From Salegentibacter sp. (GTDB lineage: Bacteria; Bacteroidota; Bacteroidia; Flavobacteriales; Flavobacteriaceae): a stretch of 64,000 bases of DNA. Every line of letters starts with the position of its first letter. The stretch's first letter is position 1. The notes under the pieces are model-generated. The model searched no databases, was not told where the DNA came from, and saw nothing but the letters and a program-made list of their open reading frames with translations. Where the stretch lies: NCBI GenBank assembly GCA_017795085.1, contig CP051246.1, positions 4,032,514 to 4,096,513 on the forward strand, in the 5' to 3' direction. The translations under genes were made by a program, and so were the position numbers. Of this stretch, positions 26,842 to 34,236 are shown piece by piece.

Positions 26842-28356
26842 ATGAAAAAGAAATATACATATTTATTTGCCGCACTAAGTGTTTTTTCCATTTTTGGCTG
26901 TAGCAAAGATTATTTTGATGTAAATGAATCCGTAACCCAACCCACCAATACAGGTTTAGAACCTCAATTTCGTATTGAGGGCGCTATTGAGAATACAGTT
27001 GCAACTGCACAATATAGAGGTGTAAGGGAAGTTTTGGGAGTGGTTCAGTACGGTTCTCAAAATACTGCGGCCTATTATTCAGAATCCTGGAATACTTTTC
27101 TAACTACCGGGAGCTACTTTTTATGGCAAAATGTGTACGTGTATGCTTTGCCAAATACTGCTGACCTGATTTATCTTGGAGAAGAGTATAATTCACCACA
27201 TTATACTGCTGTGGGAAAAATCCTTAGAGCCTATCTTTTCGGAATGGCTACAGACCAATATGGAGCCATTGTAACTACCGAGAGCTATGATCCTGAAAGG
27301 ACTATAGAACTGGAGCCGGAATTTGTATCACAGCCAGAAGTTTATGAAACTATGTTTATCTTATTAGATGAGGCTATCGCAGAATTAGATATGGATAGTG
27401 AAATTTCTCTGGATGCTGCAGAAGGTGATATTCTTTATAACGGTGATCTCGAACAATGGAAAAGATTTGCCTATTCTATTAAAGCAAGATATCTAAACCA
27501 TTTAACCAAAAAATCATCAGGTGAGTTTGCTTACGATCCTCAGGCCGTAATAGAAGCCGCTCAAAATGGTTTTGTTTCTAATCAGGATAATGCTTTAATC
27601 GAATATGGCGGAGGTAGTTCTGTAAACGACAATCAACCTTTTAGTGTGGACGGTTATGGTTCGACTCGCTTCGATTTCTTTTCAGATTTTTTTGTGGAGC
27701 TGCTTAAAAATCCATTGAATACTGATAGTGAGTTTACAGATCCGCGTTTGCCGGTTATAGTTCCTGAAGCTGAAAATGGCGGTTATCAGGGGGTTAGAAC
27801 TGGTGCAGGAATTAATAACGCTGCCGAAGCAAATGATGCTGATAATTATTCAATAGGTTATGGAGGTTTTTATACTTCCACTGATTCGCCAACCTATATG
27901 ATGACTTTTAGTGAAGTGAAATTTATTGAAGCCGAAGCAAAATTTAGAAGTGGAGATATAGGCGGTGCTTATAGTGCATACAAAGCAGGCGTAGAGGCCG
28001 ATTTGCAAAAACTAAATGTTCCTTCAGAAGAAATTTCTGCTTACTTAGATAGGATTGATTCTGAAATAGGCCAGTCTAACTTTGGACTTTCACAAATATT
28101 TGTTCAGAAATATATAGCCAATATGCTTAATCCCGAGACCTGGGTAGATTTTCGGAGAATGGATTATAGCGAAGAAATTTATCCCGGACTTAGTCGTCCT
28201 GAAAATTTAAATGTTAGTCTTTTTCCTGGGGAAGACGATTGGTTAGAGGCAATGATGTATGAATACAATGAAGAGGACAGAAATTATGAAAATATGCCTG
28301 ATAATAATCCGGCTATTAGGCTAACTACGCCATTATGGTGGGATGTAGAAGAGTAA
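26842..28356 (+). CDS. SusD/RagB-type surface lipoprotein
   Basis: The 504-residue protein begins with a lipoprotein signal (FSIFGCSKDYFDV). It has the SusD layout in its SusD/RagB-like variant: a long N-terminal helical TPR region, then FSEVKFIEAEAKFRSGDIGGAYSAYKAG and NPETWVDFRRMD near the C-terminus. It is the lid that captures glycans for the SusC channel encoded just upstream. A hairpin downstream at 28378-28407 may reduce read-through into the next genes. Confidence 0.93.
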   Translation: MKKKYTYLFAALSVFSIFGCSKDYFDVNESVTQPTNTGLEPQFRIEGAIENTVATAQYRGVREVLGVVQYGSQNTAAYYSESWNTFLTTGSYFLWQNVYVYALPNTADLIYLGEEYNSPHYTAVGKILRAYLFGMATDQYGAIVTTESYDPERTIELEPEFVSQPEVYETMFILLDEAIAELDMDSEISLDAAEGDILYNGDLEQWKRFAYSIKARYLNHLTKKSSGEFAYDPQAVIEAAQNGFVSNQDNALIEYGGGSSVNDNQPFSVDGYGSTRFDFFSDFFVELLKNPLNTDSEFTDPRLPVIVPEAENGGYQGVRTGAGINNAAEANDADNYSIGYGGFYTSTDSPTYMMTFSEVKFIEAEAKFRSGDIGGAYSAYKAGVEADLQKLNVPSEEISAYLDRIDSEIGQSNFGLSQIFVQKYIANMLNPETWVDFRRMDYSEEIYPGLSRPENLNVSLFPGEDDWLEAMMYEYNEEDRNYENMPDNNPAIRLTTPLWWDVEE

Positions 28357-28377
28357 TATCCATTAAAATAATAACAG

Positions 28378-28407
28378 AAAAACCTGATTTTATAATTGGG
28401 TTTTTTT
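28378..28407 (+). terminator. Terminator or attenuator after susD
   Basis: AAAAACCT and GGGTTTTT form an 8-bp stem (with one T-G pair) around a 12-base loop, followed by T residues. It lies between susD and the glycosidase gene and could lower expression of downstream genes. Confidence 0.55.
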
Positions 28408-28461
28408 GTTAATTAGCGCCAAATTTAGCTATTCAGTGTTTAATAGTACTACATTTATCTA

Positions 28462-30141
28462 ATGACCGGTAAATCCATTTTCTTTAAAATATTCACATTA
28501 ACTCTATTCTGCTTAATTGGTTGTAAATCAACTAGGGAATCATCCCAAGTCTCAAAAAAACCAGTAGGGGTAGAATCTAGAGAATCTGAGAAAAAGGTTG
28601 AAACAATCTCAGAAGATACTCAACCCCAACCGGAAACCCCTAAAACCTCCGAAGAACCCGATCAGTCTGAAGCTGAAGTTCCTTCCCAAGAAAAACCCGA
28701 GGAAAAGGAGAAAATATGGGATCCCAACACCCCAAAAAATATTGAAGAATTTCGTGCTGCCTGGGTGGCTACCGTGGCCAATATTAACTGGCCTAGCAAA
28801 CCAGGACTTTCAACTTCCGACCAACAAAAGGAGGCACTGGAATTGCTCGATTTTCTTGAAGAAAATAATTTTAATGCGGTAATCTTCCAGGTTCGTCCGC
28901 AGGCCGATGCACTTTATGATAGTGAAATTGAGCCTTGGTCGTATTATCTTACCGGAAAGCAAGGCAAAGCTCCCGATCCTTATTATGATCCTTTAAAATT
29001 CTGGATAAATGCTGCACACCAGCGTGGACTTGAACTGCACGTTTGGTTAAACCCTTACCGCGCGCATCACACAGCCGGAAAAGAGATTAGTGACCAATCG
29101 GTAATTAAGACCAATCCCGAATTGGTAGTAGAACTCGAAAATGGCATGTGGTGGATGGATCCCGCACAAAAAGGCACTCAGGATAGATCGGTGAAAGTGG
29201 TAATGGACATTGTAAAACGTTATGATATTGATGGTGTTCATTTTGACGATTATTTTTATCCTTATGATTCTTATAACGGGGCTAAAGATTTTCCCGATGA
29301 AAAGAGTTGGCTGGCTTATCAGGCTGCTGGAGGTGAACTTTCCCGTGGTGATTGGCGCCGTGATGCGGTTAATACTTTTATAGAACGATTATACGGAGAA
29401 ATAAAGGCTGAAAAACCTTACGTGAAATTTGGTTTAAGTCCGTTTGGGATTTGGCGCCCGGGTTATCCGGAATCGGTGCAAGGCTACGATCAATATGAAA
29501 AACTCTATGCCGATGCCAGATTATGGTTAAACGAAGGATGGATTGATTATTTTACACCACAGTTGTACTGGAAAATCAATCAGTTCGGACAGAGTTTTCC
29601 TGAACTTTTAGGATGGTGGCAAAGCGAAAATACATTTCAGCGACACCTTTGGCCGGGAATGAATGTTGGGGGAGAAGGCAATGAAAAGCATATAGATGAG
29701 GTGATTAACCAAATTATGATTACCCGCGGCATGCTTCCGAAGAGTAAAGGTGCAGTACACTGGAGCATTGGCCCTTTGGTGAAAAATAAAAATTTGGCCA
29801 AAGCCATAAAAGAAGGGCCATATCAAAAAAAAGCTTTGGTTCCTCCAAGTCCGTGGATAGATAATACCCCGCCTGAAATTCCGAATGTAACGGCTAATGA
29901 AGATAATGGTGAAATTGAAATTACCTGGGGTGTAACAGATGAAGCCGATATTGCCCGTTGGGTGGTTTATTTTAAATATAAAGGAGGCAACTGGGATTAT
30001 AAAATCCTTGATGCTGAAAAAAGAAGCCAAAACCTTCAAAAGGAAGTAGGGAATAAAAGTATAAAACTCGATAAAATCGGAATAACTTCAGTAGATCGTA
30101 CCGGTAACCAAAGCGAATTTATTGAACTTGGAATAGAATAG
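28462..30141 (+). CDS. DUF187 glycosidase (GHL10, DigH/YngK-like) lipoprotein
   Basis: The 559-residue protein has a lipobox (LFCLIGCKSTRE), a Pro/Glu/Lys-rich linker to about residue 90, and then the DUF187 barrel. Typical blocks are EEFRAAWVATVANINWPS, AVIFQVRPQADALYDSEIEPW, LELHVWLNPYRAHHT, DGVHFDDYFYPY, and FGLSPFGIWRPG. The last 90 residues resemble a fibronectin-like domain. From memory, E. coli DigH (YddW) of this family cleaves denuded peptidoglycan strands at division sites, so this enzyme may act on glycan chains stripped of peptides. It is often labelled family 10 glycosidase, which is misleading since it is not a GH10 xylanase. Confidence 0.85.
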   Translation: MTGKSIFFKIFTLTLFCLIGCKSTRESSQVSKKPVGVESRESEKKVETISEDTQPQPETPKTSEEPDQSEAEVPSQEKPEEKEKIWDPNTPKNIEEFRAAWVATVANINWPSKPGLSTSDQQKEALELLDFLEENNFNAVIFQVRPQADALYDSEIEPWSYYLTGKQGKAPDPYYDPLKFWINAAHQRGLELHVWLNPYRAHHTAGKEISDQSVIKTNPELVVELENGMWWMDPAQKGTQDRSVKVVMDIVKRYDIDGVHFDDYFYPYDSYNGAKDFPDEKSWLAYQAAGGELSRGDWRRDAVNTFIERLYGEIKAEKPYVKFGLSPFGIWRPGYPESVQGYDQYEKLYADARLWLNEGWIDYFTPQLYWKINQFGQSFPELLGWWQSENTFQRHLWPGMNVGGEGNEKHIDEVINQIMITRGMLPKSKGAVHWSIGPLVKNKNLAKAIKEGPYQKKALVPPSPWIDNTPPEIPNVTANEDNGEIEITWGVTDEADIARWVVYFKYKGGNWDYKILDAEKRSQNLQKEVGNKSIKLDKIGITSVDRTGNQSEFIELGIE

Positions 30142-30187
30142 GCTTCTCTCTCTAAGGGAGAGCCAGGTGTGAAGAGCTTCTTTTAAG

Positions 30188-30279
30188 CGTCATTGCGAGG
30201 AAGGCATTAGTCTGACGTGGCAATCTGTCGATTTACAATTCTTAGAGATTGCTTCAGTCGTTCCTCTTTCGCAATGACG
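30188..30279. repeat. Bacteroidota dispersed palindromic repeat
   Basis: The element starts CGTCATTGCGAGGAAGGC and ends CCTCTTTCGCAATGACG, so its ends are inverted repeats. Internal words GTGGCAATCT and AGATTGCTTC are also complementary in part. This is the REP-like intergenic element I know from many flavobacterial genomes. It sits between the DUF187 gene and the symporter gene and could fold in the mRNA. Confidence 0.7.
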
Positions 30280-30314
30280 ATTTTGCTAATAACTTTTAAC
30301 GAATAACTTAATTT

Positions 30315-31772
30315 ATGACCCCAATATTAGTTTTTAGCGTAATTACAGGCTATTTTCTGCTGCTTATGGCCATTAGCCATTTTACGTCTAAACAAGCCGA
30401 TAATAATACTTTTTTTACCGCAAACCGACAATCGCCCTGGTTTCTGGTGGCCTATGGAATGGTGGGGGCAACGCTCTCGGGTGTAACTTTTATTTCGGTG
30501 CCGGGGGAAGTTGGTAATTCGCATTGGAGTTACCTGCAGTTTGTGATGGGGAATATGGTGGGTTATGCCGTAATAGCTCTCATTTTGATTCCGCTTTTTT
30601 ATAAAATGAAGCTAATTTCCATTTACGAATATTTAAAAGACCGCTTTGGAAAAAATGCTTATTATGCCGGTTCTAGCTTTTTCCTGATCTCTCAAACCGT
30701 AGGGGCCTCTTTTAGGCTGTTTCTAGCAGCTTTGGTCCTTCAAATTGCTTTTTTTGATGCTTTTGGAATTCCATTTTGGGTAACTGTTCTGGTTACTATT
30801 GCACTTATATGGCTTTATACTTTTAGGGGCGGGATTAAAACCATTGTTTGGACCGATACGTTGCAAACTACTTTTTTATTACTGGCGGTGCTAATCAGTA
30901 TTTATATGATTACCGAGGAAATGAACCTCGATTTTGGCGGGGTTTTAAGTACCATTAAAGAAAGCGAACTTTCAACTATTTTTGATTGGGACTGGCGTTC
31001 TAACCATAATTTTTTTAAGAATTTTCTTGCCGGGATGTTTATAACCATTGCCATGAATGGCCTTGACCAGAATGTGATGCAAAAAAATCTCACCTGTAAA
31101 AATCAACGCGAAGCCCAAAAGAATATTTTCTGGTTTTCTATCGTGTTTTTTCTTTCCACCATGTTGTTTTTGGCACTCGGGGTTTTGCTTTATAAATATG
31201 CCGCCGATCAGGGAATTGCCATTCCTGAACGCACCGATGATTTATATCCTTTACTAGCCTTAAATTACTTCGGAATTTTAGCCGGGGTGGTTTTTCTTCT
31301 CGGTATCACTGCGGCAGCTTTTTCCAGCGCCGATTCAGCTTTAACCGCGCTTACCACCTCGTTTTGTGTTGATATTTTAGATATTCAAAAAAGGGGAGAA
31401 AAACAGAAAAAAACCAGGCTTTTGGTACATATTGGTTTTACCATCTTAATGTTTTTGGTAATTATTGTATTTAATGCCATTAATGACAGTAGCGTGGTGA
31501 GCGCTGTTTTTAAAGTCGCCGGATTTACTTACGGACCGCTCCTCGGGCTTTTTGCCTATGGTTTGATGAATAAAAATGCGGTTCGTGATAAATGGGTGCC
31601 GCTGGTTTGTGTGTTATCGCCCATAATTTCTGTAATTCTCGATTTTAATTCTGAAAACTGGTTTAACGGCTATCAATTCGGATTTGAAATTTTACTCGTA
31701 AATGCGGCTATAACCATGTTAGGCCTTTTCGGTTTGTATAAAAGTCGCCCGATTTCTAAAGAGATTGATTAA
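30315..31772 (+). CDS. Sodium:solute symporter (SSS family)
   Basis: The 485-residue protein has about 13 hydrophobic segments and SSS blocks such as FFTANRQSPWFLVAYGMVGA, SGVTFISVPG, and AAAFSSADSALTALTTSF with the paired Ser/Asp of the sodium site region. It imports a small solute with Na+. Position between the DUF187 glycosidase and the dipeptide epimerase suggests a sugar, amino sugar or peptide released from cell-wall material; sialic-acid transporters and other SSS members look similar, so the substrate is open. Confidence 0.87.
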   Translation: MTPILVFSVITGYFLLLMAISHFTSKQADNNTFFTANRQSPWFLVAYGMVGATLSGVTFISVPGEVGNSHWSYLQFVMGNMVGYAVIALILIPLFYKMKLISIYEYLKDRFGKNAYYAGSSFFLISQTVGASFRLFLAALVLQIAFFDAFGIPFWVTVLVTIALIWLYTFRGGIKTIVWTDTLQTTFLLLAVLISIYMITEEMNLDFGGVLSTIKESELSTIFDWDWRSNHNFFKNFLAGMFITIAMNGLDQNVMQKNLTCKNQREAQKNIFWFSIVFFLSTMLFLALGVLLYKYAADQGIAIPERTDDLYPLLALNYFGILAGVVFLLGITAAAFSSADSALTALTTSFCVDILDIQKRGEKQKKTRLLVHIGFTILMFLVIIVFNAINDSSVVSAVFKVAGFTYGPLLGLFAYGLMNKNAVRDKWVPLVCVLSPIISVILDFNSENWFNGYQFGFEILLVNAAITMLGLFGLYKSRPISKEID

Positions 31773-31784
31773 TTTTGAAAAACT

Positions 31785-32801
31785 ATGCAACTAAAATTTT
31801 ATCCCTATAATCTCGAATTAAAAAACACCTTTACGATAAGTCATGGTTCGCGTGATTTTCAGCCTACTTTAATTGTGGCGGTGACCGACGGGGAGTACAC
31901 CGGCTATGGTGAGGCTACGGCCACTTCCTATTACGGGGTAAGCGTAGAGAAAATGCAGCAGGATATTCAGAATCTGGCACCACTTCTTGTTGAAAATATC
32001 GATAAAACGCCTGAAGAAATTTGGGAGCTAACCTGGCCAAAACTAAAACATAACCCATTTGCACAGTGTGCTTTAGATATCGCCTTGCACGATCTCTACG
32101 GAAAACGAAACGGACAACCGCTTTATAAACTTTGGGGTTTGAATTTGGAAAATATTCCGCTTACCAATTATACTATCGGGATAGATTCTGTAGAAAAAAT
32201 GGTTCAGAAAATTAAGGAATTTCCCTGGCCGCTTTATAAAATCAAACTCGGTACCGATGATGATGTGGCCATAGTAAAAGAGCTTCGCAAACATACCGAT
32301 GCCGTTTTTCGCTTAGATGCCAATGCCGCATGGACAGCAAAACAGGCCATAGAAAATGCAAAAGACCTGAAAGATTTAAATGTAGAATTCCTGGAACAGC
32401 CGTTAAAGGCAGATGACTGGGAAGGAATGAAAAAACTCTATAAAGAATCGGTTTTGCCGTTAATTGCTGATGAAAGTTGTATTCAAGAGAGCGATGTGGT
32501 GAAATGTGCCGGTTATTTCCATGGAATTAATATCAAACTCACCAAATGTGGCGGTTTAACCCCGGGAAAACGAATGATTTTGGAAGGGAAACAATGCGGT
32601 CTGAAAGTGATGGTAGGTTGTATGACCGAATCTACTGTGGGAATTTCAGCAATTGCACAATTATTGCCACTTTTGGATTACGTAGATATGGACGGCGGTT
32701 TGCTCATTAAAAACGACATTGCCGATGGTGTAAAAGTCTATGATGAAAAAGTTCACTTTCCAAATCGAAATGGTACTGGGGTTGAATTATATAAGAAATA
32801 A
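31785..32801 (+). CDS. L-Ala-D/L-Glu (dipeptide) epimerase, enolase superfamily
   Basis: The 338-residue protein shows the epimerase version of the enolase fold: KIKLG with Lys residues on one side of the active site, metal ligands in LDANAAW, LEQP and ADES, and the opposing Lys in NIKLTKCGG. The end has VGCMTESTVGISA. It converts L-Ala-D-Glu from peptidoglycan into L-Ala-L-Glu that normal peptidases can split (E. coli YcjG, B. subtilis YkfB). It starts 12 bases after the symporter gene and precedes an NlpC/P60 peptidase gene, the same pairing as ykfB and ykfC. Confidence 0.88.
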   Translation: MQLKFYPYNLELKNTFTISHGSRDFQPTLIVAVTDGEYTGYGEATATSYYGVSVEKMQQDIQNLAPLLVENIDKTPEEIWELTWPKLKHNPFAQCALDIALHDLYGKRNGQPLYKLWGLNLENIPLTNYTIGIDSVEKMVQKIKEFPWPLYKIKLGTDDDVAIVKELRKHTDAVFRLDANAAWTAKQAIENAKDLKDLNVEFLEQPLKADDWEGMKKLYKESVLPLIADESCIQESDVVKCAGYFHGINIKLTKCGGLTPGKRMILEGKQCGLKVMVGCMTESTVGISAIAQLLPLLDYVDMDGGLLIKNDIADGVKVYDEKVHFPNRNGTGVELYKK

Positions 32802-32808
32802 AATTACA

Positions 32809-32845
32809 CCGTCATTCTGAACTCGTTTCAGAACCTGCTCCGAAA
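32809..32845. repeat. Fragment of a flavobacterial intergenic repeat
   Basis: CGTCATTCTGAACTCGTTTC followed by AGAACCTG resembles the first half of a common Bacteroidota dispersed element. The complementary second half is not clear here, so it looks like a partial copy. It lies in the short gap before the NlpC/P60 peptidase gene. Confidence 0.45.
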
Positions 32846-32897
32846 TTTAATGGGAGATCTAACTTTCTGAAGTAGTAAGAAATAATAAATATAACGA

Positions 32898-34100
32898 ATG
32901 AAACTAATCACAAAATTTTATCTGCCATTTCTCCTTACTTTTTTCATCTTCACTTCCTGCGAGGAAAAAACAGAAAAAGAAGAAAATCCGCTTGAAAATT
33001 ATATTACAGCGGTAGAGGAACAATACGCGCCCGACGGCCGGGTAGCACTTTTTGAAGTGGAAGCAGAAAAAAATGGCGATTCCTATATTCTAAAAGGAGA
33101 ATCTAACAATCCTGAGGCGGTTAACATCTTAAAAGGAAAACTGAAATCGGAAAATATAAAATTCAACGATAGTATTCGGGTTTTGCCTGATTCAGAAGAA
33201 TTAGAAGATAAAATTCGAGGCGTGGTAAAAATTTCAGTAGCAAATCTTCGGGATGAGCCCAAACATTCAGCGCAGCTTGTTACCCAGGCTACTTTGGGAA
33301 TGCCTTTAAAAGTTTATAAAAAGCAGGGAAGCTGGTATTATGTACAAACCCCTGAGGGTTATCTGGCCTGGGTAGATTACGGTGGAATTGAAAATATGAG
33401 CAAAGAAGAACTGTCTAGGTGGAAAGGAAAAAATAAACTGATTTATCTCGCTACTTCCGGAAGTTCTTATGAAAATTCCCATAGTGGTTCCCAAACGGTT
33501 TCAGATTTGGTAGCAGGAAACATTTTAGCGCTTTCTGGTGAAGAAAATAATTTTTACAAGGTGAAATATCCTAACGGGAAAGAAGGCTTTGTAGAGAAGT
33601 CGGAAGCGCAGCCATATTCAGAATGGCTTTCTGAAGTGGAGGCATCGGAAGAAAATCTGGTAGAAACCTCCAAAACACTTATGGGCTTACCGTATTTGTG
33701 GGGAGGGACTTCTCCAAAAGGCGTAGATTGCAGCGGTTTTACCAAAACGGTTTTCTTTTTAAATGGAATGGTCTTACCGCGGGATGCCTCACAGCAAATC
33801 CATACCGGGGAAGAGGTTGATACCGATAAAAACTTTGAAAACTTGCAAAAGGGCGATTTATTATTCTTTGGAAAACCCGCCACCGATTCTACCGCCGAGC
33901 GCGTAATTCACGTAGGAATGTGGATTGGTGATAACAAATTTATTCATTCAATGGGTGAGGTACACATCAGTAATTTTGATACCGAAGCCGAAGATTTTGA
34001 TGAATACAATTACAATCGTTATTTGAGAACTAAACGGATTCTGGGTAAAGAAGATCCTGGAATTATTTACCTTAAACAAGCCGATTTATTCACTCGATAA
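32898..34100 (+). CDS. SH3 and NlpC/P60 (C40) cell-wall peptidase, lipoprotein
   Basis: The 400-residue protein has a lipobox (FIFTSCEEK), two bacterial SH3 segments (about residues 110 to 160 and 185 to 235) and a C40 catalytic domain. The nucleophile Cys is in GVDCSGFTKTVF and the His in VIHVGMWIGDNKFIHS. It matches YkfC-type gamma-D-glutamyl-diamino acid endopeptidases, which release L-Ala-D-Glu, the substrate of the epimerase encoded just upstream. The lipoprotein signal implies action in the periplasm or on the surface. A strong hairpin ends the transcript directly after it. Confidence 0.88.
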   Translation: MKLITKFYLPFLLTFFIFTSCEEKTEKEENPLENYITAVEEQYAPDGRVALFEVEAEKNGDSYILKGESNNPEAVNILKGKLKSENIKFNDSIRVLPDSEELEDKIRGVVKISVANLRDEPKHSAQLVTQATLGMPLKVYKKQGSWYYVQTPEGYLAWVDYGGIENMSKEELSRWKGKNKLIYLATSGSSYENSHSGSQTVSDLVAGNILALSGEENNFYKVKYPNGKEGFVEKSEAQPYSEWLSEVEASEENLVETSKTLMGLPYLWGGTSPKGVDCSGFTKTVFFLNGMVLPRDASQQIHTGEEVDTDKNFENLQKGDLLFFGKPATDSTAERVIHVGMWIGDNKFIHSMGEVHISNFDTEAEDFDEYNYNRYLRTKRILGKEDPGIIYLKQADLFTR

Positions 34101-34105
34101 TTGAG

Positions 34106-34151
34106 ACTTAACTCTTCAAGGTTTTCAAATCTTTAAAGAGTTAAGTTTTTT
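34106..34151. terminator. Terminator between the C40 peptidase and GH3 genes
   Basis: ACTTAACTCTT (34106-34116) pairs with AAGAGTTAAGT (34135-34145) around an 18-base loop, followed by seven T on the plus strand. It terminates the susCD-to-C40 transcript. The wording resembles the hairpin at 45619-45651. Confidence 0.75.
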
Positions 34152-34236
34152 TGAGATTAAGTGCTCGCGTTTTGCGCCGAAACATTTTTGGTTTTTCGAT
34201 AAAACTTGTTGTGGCTATAGCTATTTTTAATTTTTA

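Noticed and set aside
28462..30141. GH10 xylanase
   Set aside because: The conserved blocks are those of DUF187/GHL10, not of GH10 endoxylanases, despite the common automatic name.
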